A stretch of 7,468 nucleotides of DNA, from the NCBI GenBank assembly GCA_000431015.1, contig HF986064.1, positions 35,526-42,993 of the forward strand. Direction: 5' to 3'. Numbering within the stretch: position 1 is the stretch's first letter; each line of letters begins with the position of its first letter. The translations under genes were made by a program, and so were the position numbers. A model generated the notes under the pieces. The model saw only the letters and a list, made by a program, of their open reading frames with translations. It was not told where the DNA came from and did no database searches. Positions 1 to 6,116 of the stretch are shown here, piece after piece. Origin of the DNA: Alistipes sp. CAG:514 (GTDB lineage Bacteria > Bacteroidota > Bacteroidia > Bacteroidales > UBA932).

Positions 1-1
1 G

Positions 2-427
2 GAACATTCGTACATCGGCCAGCTCGGCAAGGCTGTCTCTCCGGCTTTGGATCCGCTCGGATTCAGCTGGAAGATGGACATCGGCCTGTTGACTGGTGTC
101 GTTGCGAAGGAGTTGGTTGTCAGTACTTTGGGCGTGATGTACGCTTCGGACGAGCCGGCTGTCTCCGAAGCTGTCGAGGCCGCCGACACGGATGCCCTTG
201 CCGCCGACACCCAGCTTCAAGGCACATTGGCGCGCTCGGTCACCCTGCCTGCCGCCGTGGCCTACATGATATTCATTCTCCTGTATTTCCCTTGCATAGC
301 GACCTTTGTCGCCATCAGGAACGAGACCGGCAAGTGGCGTTGGGCCGTGGCGGTCTGCGTCTACACCATGATCGTCGCCTGGTTGGCAGCGTTCGTCGGC
401 TTCCACATTACAGCGCTATTGATTTGA
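2..427 (+). CDS. feoB: Ferrous iron transport protein B, C-terminal end (partial)
   Basis: This is the last 141 residues of FeoB, the inner-membrane Fe(II) permease driven by an N-terminal G domain; that domain and most of the channel lie outside the window. The reading frame is open from base 2. The sequence shows the conserved segment SYIGQLGKAVSPALDPLGF, then LLTGVVAKELVVSTLGVMY, the typical FeoB gate-region motif (TG.xAKE.VVSTLGV.Y). A hydrophobic helix with the conserved Y-PC-AT pattern (LLYFPCIATF) follows, then a final membrane helix rich in V, A, W and I that runs to the C terminus. An acidic Ala-rich stretch (about residues 49-75) separates the gate motif from these last helices. The TGA stop lies 2 nt before the ATG of the hemerythrin gene, so the two are almost certainly co-transcribed. 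The identification is secure; only the 5' part is missing, because of the window edge. Confidence 0.95.
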   Translation, partial: EHSYIGQLGKAVSPALDPLGFSWKMDIGLLTGVVAKELVVSTLGVMYASDEPAVSEAVEAADTDALAADTQLQGTLARSVTLPAAVAYMIFILLYFPCIATFVAIRNETGKWRWAVAVCVYTMIVAWLAAFVGFHITALLI

Positions 428-429
428 TT

Positions 430-1122
430 ATGAGACAGAAATATACAACCCAGATGTCAGTGTCGGATCTGATTGACATCGACTACAGCCTGCTTCAGGT
501 GATCTCCAGAATGGGGCTTTCCCTGAAATACGCCGGACTGCCGGTGTCCGAGGCCTGCCGGAACAGCGGCGTCGATCCGGACACATTCATCCTGATCTGC
601 AATGTCTATTCCTTCCCGGACCACGTGCCGTCAGAATCAGAACTGGAGAAAGGAAACATCAAGGACATCATCGGCTACCTCCACAGATCCCACCTCTACT
701 ACACAGGAAGGGCTCTCCGTACCCTGGAGGCCTTGTTTGACAGACTTGTGGAGTCTTTCGATGAGAGGCAGAAGAAGGTTGTCCTGAAATTCTTCAACGA
801 CTACAGGGATGAGCTTGACAAGCATTTCGCCTACGAGGAGGAGGTGGTCTTTCCGTATGTCGAGTCCCTGCTGCGAGGCGCGGCGGGAGACTCTGAATAT
901 TCCATCGAACAGTTCGAGGAACATCACGAGAATGTGGAGGAGAAGCTGGAGGACATGAAGAACATCGTGATGAGGTACCTGCCCGGCGACTGCTCCGATG
1001 ATCTGAAGATCATGGTGCTTCTGGCCATCTACCATCTGCACGACGATCTCAGGAGGCATACCTATGTTGAGAATAATATTCTGGTGCCGGTGGTGAGCAG
1101 ACTTGAACAAGATGGAGAATAG
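430..1122 (+). CDS. RIC/ScdA/YtfE-like di-iron hemerythrin-domain protein
   Basis: This is a 230-aa cytosolic protein of the type that repairs iron-sulfur clusters damaged by nitric oxide or oxidants (known for YtfE and ScdA; inferred here). The hemerythrin ligands can be placed: H88 (or H85), H132 with E136, H165/H166, and H210 with E214. The H-x3-E spacings match YtfE H129/E133 and H204/E208. Residues 9-60 resemble the N-terminal DUF542 domain (MSVSDLI... MGLSLKYAGLPVSEACRNSGVD). However, the CC pair of the ScdA motif GIDFCCGG falls on K33-Y34, so the usual cysteine pair is absent; the nearest cysteines are C43 and C57. The ATG at 430 is preferred because it directly follows the feoB stop and starts at the beginning of the domain. 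The 3' end overlaps the next gene by 11 nt. Location beside feoB fits a role in iron handling or nitrosative stress. Confidence 0.85.
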   Translation: MRQKYTTQMSVSDLIDIDYSLLQVISRMGLSLKYAGLPVSEACRNSGVDPDTFILICNVYSFPDHVPSESELEKGNIKDIIGYLHRSHLYYTGRALRTLEALFDRLVESFDERQKKVVLKFFNDYRDELDKHFAYEEEVVFPYVESLLRGAAGDSEYSIEQFEEHHENVEEKLEDMKNIVMRYLPGDCSDDLKIMVLLAIYHLHDDLRRHTYVENNILVPVVSRLEQDGE

Positions 1123-1711
1123 GAAGAAAATAGTGTTCATCATCCCTTCTGACATTGTGGCCAGAGGGTTCGAAAGTGTCCTGTCCCGGCAGGGAGATTT
1201 TCTTGTCCTGGAAAACCTCATGGATTACTCCAAGCCAAGGGAGGCGCGTCTACGGATTCTGGATCCGGATGTGGTCATTGTGGATCCGGCGGTGTTCGAT
1301 TTCCGAAGCCGTAAGGATGGCCGCCTTCTGATCTCTGAACTGTGCGATGCGTCCGTGCTGGCTCTGGAGGGGCCGGCTGTGACGGAGGACATTCTCAGAC
1401 AATATGACGGGGCGGTCTCGTTGTACGATGACGCTGCCGGAATAGTCCGTAAGATCCGTTCGGCCATGGATTCGAGGCTGCCGGAGCCATCGGGCGAGGG
1501 CAATGAGTTGTCTTCGCGTGAGAAGGAGATTCTGGTTTGTGTGGCGCAGGGGATGCTGAACAAGGAGATCGCCGACAAGTTCAGTCTGTCCATCTACACC
1601 GTCATCACGCATCGTAAGAACATCACGCGCAAGACCGGCATCAAGACTGTCGCCGGCCTCACCGTCTATGCGATCCTCAACAATCTCATTGACATTAATT
1701 CTGTGCAGTAA
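1112..1711 (+). CDS. LuxR-family transcriptional regulator with degenerate receiver domain
   Basis: This is a 199-aa DNA-binding regulator of the NarL/FixJ type. Residues about 132-195 form a LuxR helix-turn-helix: LSSREKEILVCVAQGMLNKEIA, then a recognition helix around SIYTVITHRKNI, then KTGIKTVAGLTVYAI. Residues about 6-118 have the alternating strand-helix pattern of a CheY-like receiver. D58 (VIVDPAVF) sits at the phospho-acceptor position. The acidic pair after strand 1 is reduced to PSD (residues 12-14), the usual Thr/Ser after strand 4 is A84 or nearby (SVLALEG), and the conserved Lys after strand 5 is not evident (AVSLYDD). It may therefore work as a pseudo-receiver without normal phosphorelay; this is inference. 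The ATG at 1112 lies inside the hemerythrin gene, 11 nt before its end, so the two are translationally coupled. A TTG at 1103 is a possible but weaker start. Likely targets are its own operon or stress genes; nothing in the sequence proves this. Confidence 0.85.
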   Translation: MENRKKIVFIIPSDIVARGFESVLSRQGDFLVLENLMDYSKPREARLRILDPDVVIVDPAVFDFRSRKDGRLLISELCDASVLALEGPAVTEDILRQYDGAVSLYDDAAGIVRKIRSAMDSRLPEPSGEGNELSSREKEILVCVAQGMLNKEIADKFSLSIYTVITHRKNITRKTGIKTVAGLTVYAILNNLIDINSVQ

Positions 1712-1718
1712 CTTCGTT

Positions 1719-1737
1719 TGCTGAGCTTGTAGAAGCA
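1719..1737. repeat. Small hairpin with GAGCTTGT core, copy 1
   Basis: TGCT (1719-1722) pairs with AGCA (1734-1737) around the 11-nt core GAGCTTGTAGA. It begins 8 nt after the luxR stop. A second copy at 1875-1897 has the same core except for one base and a different stem sequence. The core resembles the CTGAGCTTGTCGAAG element that recurs in intergenic regions of many bacterial genomes (recollection, not searched). Confidence 0.55.
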
Positions 1738-1761
1738 CCGATGTTACTAACAACCTCTAAA

Positions 1762-1836
1762 GGATAGTCAGTACCCCATTCAACCAGAATTTTGCACGTT
1801 ACCAAAATTCTTGGGTTGAATGGGGTATCTGCCTAT
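1762..1836. repeat. Long intergenic hairpin repeat, copy 1
   Basis: TACCCCATTCAACC (1772-1785) pairs perfectly with 1814-1827. Inside it AGAATTTTG (1786-1794) pairs with CAAAATTCT (1803-1811), leaving an 8-nt loop (CACGTTAC) and a two-base TG bulge. The helix is extended outward by CAG (1769-1771) with CTG (1829-1831), with T1828 bulged, and then by ATAG (1764-1767) with CTAT (1833-1836) beyond one mismatch. Bases 1762-1834 are repeated at 1908-1980 with 65 of 73 positions identical (hand alignment). It lies between convergent genes, so it could act as a bidirectional terminator or REP-like element, but no long T-run follows on either strand. Confidence 0.8.
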
Positions 1837-1874
1837 AGGGTGAGTTGTCCGAATGGTTCAAACCTATATTCTCG

Positions 1875-1897
1875 GTCACTGAGCTTGTCGAAGTGAC
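1875..1897. repeat. Small hairpin with GAGCTTGT core, copy 2
   Basis: GTCACT (1875-1880) pairs with AGTGAC (1892-1897) around GAGCTTGTCGA. Compared with copy 1 (1719-1737), two stem pairs differ in a compensatory way (G-C to A-T and T-A to C-G), while the core differs at one base. As in copy 1, it precedes a long hairpin repeat, here by 10 nt. Confidence 0.65.
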
Positions 1898-1907
1898 ATT
1901 ATAGTTG

Positions 1908-1980
1908 GGATAGGCAATACCCCGCTCAACCAGAATTTTGCACGTTACCAAAATTCTTGGGTCGAGCGGGGTATTTGCCT
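1908..1980. repeat. Long intergenic hairpin repeat, copy 2 (possible terminator of the minus-strand operon)
   Basis: TACCCCGCTCAACC (1918-1931) pairs with 1960-1973, and AGGCAA (1912-1917) pairs with TTGCCT (1975-1980) with T1974 bulged. The inner AGAATTTTG/CAAAATTCT helix and 8-nt loop are identical to copy 1 (1762-1836). One position, A1928 opposite C1963, is unpaired in the plus-strand sense but becomes a G-U wobble in a minus-strand transcript. The hairpin starts 8 nt beyond the stop of the minus-strand EEP gene (1989-1991), so it may end that operon's transcript. No clear U-run follows, so a role in protecting the mRNA 3' end or in Rho-independent termination is unproven. Confidence 0.8.
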
Positions 1981-1988
1981 GTTGTGTA

Positions 1989-3083
1989 CTATTTCAGATT
2001 GATCTCCGCAATGACGGGATAATGGTCTGAGTAGCGGACGCGGGGGACGGAATGGGAGACGGCGGTGAAATGCGACGGGTAAAGAATATAATCGATGCGG
2101 ATGAAAGGCCAGAGGAATGAATATGTCGCTCCGAAGCCTTTGCCGGCTTCCACGAAGGAGTCGTCCCGGCCCTTCTTTAGACGGTTGTAGGTGTACGACA
2201 TCGGATTGTCGTTGAAATCACCCGTCACAATGGACTCAAGCGTACAGCCCTCGATGTCGGACATCACCTTGTCCACCTGCTCCGGCCTCCGGCGGATGGA
2301 CTTCTTCATCTTCTCCTCCGTCGCCCACATCATGTCTCCATCCTGTTCCCTCACGGACTTCTTGAGCCTTGAAATAGAGATGTTGTAGCTCTCGAAGTGG
2401 CAGTTGTACACTCTCAGGACATTCCCTTCGCCGATCTTGAAGTCCGTGAGGATCGCCAGATTGGAACTCTTGTCAAACGTCAGCCTCCCCTTGTTCACTA
2501 TCGGGAACTTGCTCAGTGTCACATTGCCATAGCTGCCTCTGTCGGTCAGGAACATGAAGTAGCCCAGATGGTAGTCAGGGAGACGCTTTCTGAAGTACTT
2601 CGCGACATCATATTCCCCGGGCAGGTTGACTTCCTGGAGGCACACGATGTCGGCGCCGCACCGACGGACAAAATTCATCACGGAATCCGCACAGGCGGCC
2701 TGCCCGCCTTCGCTCTTGAATTCGGCCTCACGCCCCAATGCGAAGTGTCCGACATTGTAGGTCAGGATCTTGACCGTGTCTTCTGTCCTTTCCTCCGCCC
2801 ATGAGGAGAATTGGAAATAGCGTCCGATGAATATGATTGACGGCAGCAAGGCCAGCAGCGGGATCATGAACGAGCTGGAACGGTTCTTTATGGCCATGAT
2901 CAGGAACAGGCCATTGAGTACCGCTATCGGCACAAACAGCAGTCCGAGGATGGTCATGTACCATGCCTTTGCCGGGTTGACCACCATCGAGGCGTAGCTG
3001 AGAAGAAGCAGGAAGGCCGAGAGCAGCATCAGCATTCTTGTGATGATGCCGGCGAACGGGGACTTGTGTGAAGTTCTTCTCAT
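1989..3083 (-). CDS. Membrane-anchored endonuclease/exonuclease/phosphatase (EEP) family hydrolase
   Basis: This 364-aa protein has three N-terminal hydrophobic helices (about residues 16-36, 43-65 and 72-90) followed by a metal-dependent EEP domain (DNase I / sphingomyelinase / phosphoesterase superfamily). The catalytic landmarks appear in order: LTYNVG (N110), CLQEV (E151), the YGNVTLSKFP strand, YNCHFES (H229), GDFND (D289, N291), RIDYIL (D331) and SDHYPV (D353, H354). All residues needed for activity seem present, so an active phosphodiesterase or phosphatase is expected; the substrate cannot be told from sequence. Depending on topology the catalytic domain would face the periplasm or the cytosol; I cannot decide. 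It is the last gene of the mutL operon, starting 26 nt after the rhomboid stop, and it ends just before a long hairpin (1908-1980). The ATG at 3083 is followed by a basic stretch (MRRTSHK) suited to an N-in membrane anchor. Confidence 0.88.
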   Translation of the reverse strand: MRRTSHKSPFAGIITRMLMLLSAFLLLLSYASMVVNPAKAWYMTILGLLFVPIAVLNGLFLIMAIKNRSSSFMIPLLALLPSIIFIGRYFQFSSWAEERTEDTVKILTYNVGHFALGREAEFKSEGGQAACADSVMNFVRRCGADIVCLQEVNLPGEYDVAKYFRKRLPDYHLGYFMFLTDRGSYGNVTLSKFPIVNKGRLTFDKSSNLAILTDFKIGEGNVLRVYNCHFESYNISISRLKKSVREQDGDMMWATEEKMKKSIRRRPEQVDKVMSDIEGCTLESIVTGDFNDNPMSYTYNRLKKGRDDSFVEAGKGFGATYSFLWPFIRIDYILYPSHFTAVSHSVPRVRYSDHYPVIAEINLK

Positions 3084-3109
3084 GGTGTGGCGTTGTCGGA
3101 AATGCTACC

Positions 3110-3805
3110 TTATCTTTGCCAGAGTTTTCCTGTTTTCTTCCAGTAGAAAAACAGGATGAAGCCGAACAGCATTCCTCCCAGGTGGGCGAAATGCGCCACG
3201 CCGTCCATTGTTCCGGTCACGCCGGTGAAAAGCTCAATGGCGATGAAAATCAGCACGAACCATTTGGCTTTCAGGGAGATCGGAGGGAAGATCAATGTCC
3301 AGACATCATTCGGGTAAAGCATCGCGTAGCCGATCTGTATGCCGTAGATGGCTCCGGACGCTCCGAGGGTAGGGGTGCGCAGAAGGTTGATCTGGCCGGC
3401 GGTGAGTATTCCGGAATTGGCTGAGGCCATCGCTTCCATCTGGAAATATTCCACCACCGTGTGTGTCAGGACGGCTCCGAGGCCTGCCACGAAGTAGAAG
3501 ATCAGGTACTTCTTCGAGCCGATTGTCCTCTCAAGCGCCGAACCGAACATCAGGAGGCAGAACATGTTGAAGAACAGGTGCCAGAAGCCTCCGTGCATGA
3601 ACAGGTAGGTGACCGGCTGCCAGATCCTGAAGAGGGGAGACGCCGGGTAGAACATCGCGAACGTGCTGATCATGAAGTTCTGGTTGATCATTGTCGCGAT
3701 GTACATCACAATGTTGATCAGCAGGATGTTCCTTGTCACTGGCGGGAATCTGTTGAGGAAGCCGCCGAATCCGTATTGTCCGTTGTTGTAGCTGTTGTAT
3801 GCCAT
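3110..3805 (-). CDS. Rhomboid-family intramembrane serine protease
   Basis: This 231-aa polytopic inner-membrane protein has about six hydrophobic helices. The rhomboid signature is complete: HGGFWHLFFNM (H76 and N80, matching GlpG H150 and N154), the nucleophile motif GASGAIYG with S150, and AHLGG with the catalytic histidine H208 in the last helix. The WQPVTYLFMHG segment before the first motif is also typical. The N terminus (first ~20 residues) is rich in Asn, Tyr and Gly and is probably cytosolic; there is no added C-terminal domain. It should cleave transmembrane proteins within the membrane; the substrate is unknown. The gene starts 18 nt after the mutL stop and precedes the EEP gene by 26 nt, so it is inside the same operon. 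The start ATG at 3805 is the only one well placed after mutL. Confidence 0.93.
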   Translation of the reverse strand: MAYNSYNNGQYGFGGFLNRFPPVTRNILLINIVMYIATMINQNFMISTFAMFYPASPLFRIWQPVTYLFMHGGFWHLFFNMFCLLMFGSALERTIGSKKYLIFYFVAGLGAVLTHTVVEYFQMEAMASANSGILTAGQINLLRTPTLGASGAIYGIQIGYAMLYPNDVWTLIFPPISLKAKWFVLIFIAIELFTGVTGTMDGVAHFAHLGGMLFGFILFFYWKKTGKLWQR

Positions 3806-3823
3806 TCTGTTATATTCGTAAAA

Positions 3824-5701
3824 TCAAAATAATTTTTCCACCTGCGAGGTGGTTACTATGGTCATGATCCTCTTCCCGCTTCCGGTCAGTTCCGCGTTGC
3901 TGCTGGAGATCAGGGCATCCAGGAGATGCCTCGCCTCCATCGGGGAAGTCATCGCCGCCCCCGAGGACGCTCCCATGAGAGCGATCTTCTCGGCCATCGC
4001 CGACTCCATGACTCCCGGAAGCGACGAACTGTCATCGGAAAGAATCAGCAGCAGGTCAAAGACCATCGTCTGGACTTTCCCGGCCTCGCATGAATATCCT
4101 TCCGGAACCCCATTGACCACAATAGTGTCCGTCCCGAAGGGCGTGATGTCGAATCCCAGTTTTGTCAGGATCCCGGCCTTGTCGTCGAAGATCGCTCTGT
4201 TGGCGGCTCCTACCTCGACTTTGACCGGGAACATGTTCGCCTGCGTGACGTGCTCGTTCTTGGTGAGGGCGGCGAGCGCTCTGTCGAAGAGTATCCTTTC
4301 CCTTGCTCTTCTGACGTTCACGATCATCAGTCCGTCATTCACCGGCGAGACGATGTACTTTCCGTCCAGGATTATTGTCTGCGTGACCGGCAGAGTCTTC
4401 TCTTCGAAAAGTTTGCCATAGTCCTCTCTCCGGTCGACATATTGCCCGAAATTCCTTGATGCGGATCCGTATCCCCCGTCCGCAGGGCCGCCGCTTCCGG
4501 CCACCGGACCCGTTGAGGAGCCAAACCTGCCCGCCGCGCCGCCAAACCCGGTCGCCTGGTCTGTCGAAGCGCCGGCTCCTTCTGTCTCAAACGGATTGTA
4601 CCCGCTGTCCACCGCCACCTGTGGAATGCTCTCCGGCTGATATTCAGTAAAATGCGCTCCCAGTACCGGCATATCCTTCGCCTCCGGGTTTGAGAAATCG
4701 ATCGCCCCTGCGAACGAATTCTTCCCAAGGGTCTCCTTCACCGAAGCGTAGATGACTTGGAAGATGAACGAGTCGTCCTCGAACTTCACCTCCGACTTGG
4801 TCGGGCTGATGTTCACATCCACACTGTGCGGATCCACCTCAAGGTAAATGAAATAGGATGGGGTCACCCCGTCCGCGATCATCCCCTCGTAGGCCTTCAT
4901 CACGGCCTTGTGCATGTACGGACTGCGGAAATAGCGCCCGTTGACAAAGAAAAACTGGTTGCCCAGAGTCTTCCTGGCCGTGTCCGGCCTGCCGACGAAT
5001 CCTCGCAGCCTGGCTGCCGAGGTGTCCGCGCAGACATCCACCACATCTCCCGTCACGGATGCTCCCAGTAAATCCATTATTCTGAACTTCAATGACTTCG
5101 CTGGTTTCAGCACAAACACTTCCTTGCCGTTGTGGCTGAGCGAGAAGCCGGTCTCGGGACGAGTCAGCGCCACCTTCGTGAACTCCTCGACAATATGCTT
5201 GAACTCAACGTTGTCCGACTTCAGGAATTTCCTTCTTGCCGGCACATTGTAGAATAGGTTGCGAACCGAGATGTTGGTTCCCACAGGAGCCGCCACCTCG
5301 CTCGTGGAGTTGTGCGTCGAGGCTGCGAACTCCACCTGGCATCCGACCTCGGAGTCCGCCGTGCGGGTCTTCAAGGTCACTTCAGCGACCGCCGCGATCG
5401 AGGCAAGCGCCTCTCCTCTGAACCCGAAGGTTGTGATGTCCTCCAGATCCTCAGCCGTCGCTATCTTCGACGTGGCATGCCTTTCAAAGCAGAGTACGGC
5501 ATCGTCGGGAGTCATGCCCTTGCCATTGTCTATCACCTGGATGAGAGTCCGTCCAGAATCCTTGATGATCACTGTGATCTGGTCGGCTCCGGCGTCCACG
5601 GCATTCTCCACAAGTTCCTTCACCACGGAAGCAGGCCTCTGCACGACCTCTCCCGCGGCGATCATATTCGCTATGTTCCCCGGCAGTATCCTGAGTTCCA
5701 T
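3824..5701 (-). CDS. mutL: DNA mismatch repair protein MutL
   Basis: This 625-aa protein links mismatch recognition by MutS to strand incision and unwinding. The N-terminal GHKL ATPase is complete: general base E29 and Mg-binding N33 in KELVENAVDAGA, DNGKGM (58-63), GFRGEAL (93-99), and the VNISPTKSEVKF segment (296-307) with lysine K302. Residues about 350-430 are a low-complexity linker rich in Gly, Ser and Ala. The C-terminal dimerization domain covers about 431-625. The DQHAxHExxxxE metal/endonuclease motif expected in MutL proteins from bacteria without MutH appears here as VNVRRARERILFD (461-473), so the Asp-Gln-His part is missing. Near the C terminus the usual Cys and His positions are also absent (MGASSGAAM; SGKRIMTI). 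The ATG at 5701 directly follows the TAG of the upstream gene (TAGATG), which points to coupled translation. Length is close to that of E. coli MutL (615 aa). Confidence 0.97.
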   Translation of the reverse strand: MELRILPGNIANMIAAGEVVQRPASVVKELVENAVDAGADQITVIIKDSGRTLIQVIDNGKGMTPDDAVLCFERHATSKIATAEDLEDITTFGFRGEALASIAAVAEVTLKTRTADSEVGCQVEFAASTHNSTSEVAAPVGTNISVRNLFYNVPARRKFLKSDNVEFKHIVEEFTKVALTRPETGFSLSHNGKEVFVLKPAKSLKFRIMDLLGASVTGDVVDVCADTSAARLRGFVGRPDTARKTLGNQFFFVNGRYFRSPYMHKAVMKAYEGMIADGVTPSYFIYLEVDPHSVDVNISPTKSEVKFEDDSFIFQVIYASVKETLGKNSFAGAIDFSNPEAKDMPVLGAHFTEYQPESIPQVAVDSGYNPFETEGAGASTDQATGFGGAAGRFGSSTGPVAGSGGPADGGYGSASRNFGQYVDRREDYGKLFEEKTLPVTQTIILDGKYIVSPVNDGLMIVNVRRARERILFDRALAALTKNEHVTQANMFPVKVEVGAANRAIFDDKAGILTKLGFDITPFGTDTIVVNGVPEGYSCEAGKVQTMVFDLLLILSDDSSSLPGVMESAMAEKIALMGASSGAAMTSPMEARHLLDALISSSNAELTGSGKRIMTIVTTSQVEKLF

Positions 5702-6004
5702 CTACAGCAGGGAATAGAATTTTGTAAAATAGATCAGGACCACAGCAAGCAGGATCAGTCCTACGATGCCGATGATTCTCTGCGCCTTGGTGGCCGCGGT
5801 GCCTCTTCTGGCGTAGTTTCCTTCGCTCAGTGACCCCCGGAGATAGGATCCCGGCTTGTACTCTCCGTTCTCCTTCTCCTTTTCAAAAGTCCCGTCCACC
5901 TTGCCGAACATCTGCCGGCGCTCTTCCTCCTCCTTGTCGTAGTAGATCGGCTTGTAGTTGAATTTTCTGTGCTCCTGTTCCCCAGGAAAAGTAAAAAAGC
6001 CCAT
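5702..6004 (-). CDS. Small conserved membrane protein with C-terminal anchor
   Basis: This is a 100-aa protein of unknown function. Residues 14-23 read KFNYKPIYYD, followed by a charged Glu/Arg-rich segment (24-50). From memory, a K-F-x-YKPxYYDxEKE start like this marks a small conserved protein of Bacteroidetes; I could not search for it. A single hydrophobic helix covers about residues 76-95 (RIIGIVGLILLAVVLIYF), preceded by basic residues, and only five residues follow it. There is no signal peptide, so it is probably tail-anchored with its charged N-terminal part in the cytosol. It is the first gene of the operon and abuts mutL with no gap. A TATCTTTG promoter element lies 20 nt before the ATG. 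Its position suggests that it sets expression of mutL, but no functional link can be read from the sequence. Confidence 0.85.
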   Translation of the reverse strand: MGFFTFPGEQEHRKFNYKPIYYDKEEEERRQMFGKVDGTFEKEKENGEYKPGSYLRGSLSEGNYARRGTAATKAQRIIGIVGLILLAVVLIYFTKFYSLL

Positions 6005-6024
6005 AATCTTTCAATTTACCTTAA

Positions 6025-6032
6025 CAAAGATA
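6025..6032 (-). promoter_or_regulatory. Bacteroidetes-type -7 promoter element (TATCTTTG)
   Basis: On the minus strand, TATCTTTG matches the Bacteroidetes -7 consensus TAnnTTTG exactly and ends 20 nt before the ATG at 6004. This implies a short 5' leader for the small membrane protein and mutL operon. I find no good TTTG -33 element at the usual distance of about 19 nt upstream, so the call rests on the -7 box and its position. Confidence 0.6.
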
Positions 6033-6086
6033 GTCAAAATCTCAGAATATAGGTTTTGCTTTTACAAAGCAGCACCACGAATTATG

Positions 6087-6116
6087 AAAAAATCCATGGC
6101 GTCATAACAGGCCATG
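6087..6116 (-). terminator. Probable intrinsic terminator of the immunity-like gene
   Basis: On the minus strand, CATGGC (6116-6111) and GCCATG (6100-6095) form a 6-bp stem around a 10-nt loop. A T6 run (6092-6087) follows after two bases (GA). The loop contains the TGA stop codon of the gene at 6560-6102, so the terminator overlaps the coding end. It would separate the accessory module from the mutL operon promoter just downstream. Confidence 0.5.

Noticed and set aside
1103..1111. TTG at 1103 as an upstream start for the LuxR-type regulator
   Set aside because: It adds only three residues; the ATG at 1112 is a normal start and the receiver strand begins just after it.
637..1221. Long minus-strand open frame opposite the hemerythrin gene
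   Set aside because: It is antisense to a gene with clear family motifs and shows no recognisable domain; likewise the open frames opposite the EEP, rhomboid and MutL genes.
1712..1988. CRISPR array or tandem spacer structure in the gap between convergent genes
   Set aside because: There are only two repeats, they are palindromic 73-bp units with compensatory differences, and no regular spacers are present.
3111..3118. TATCTTTG on the plus strand, a perfect match to the Bacteroidetes -7 element
   Set aside because: It overlaps the last codons and stop of the minus-strand rhomboid gene and points antisense into it with no downstream plus-strand gene.
4372..4728. 118-codon minus-strand frame inside mutL
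   Set aside because: It lies in a different frame over the low-complexity linker and following part of MutL; its Arg-rich composition is what a shifted frame of GC-rich DNA gives.
6057..6071. TGCTTT-TAC-AAAGCA hairpin
   Set aside because: It is short, has a 3-nt loop and no T-run on either strand, and lies upstream of a promoter element; probably chance.
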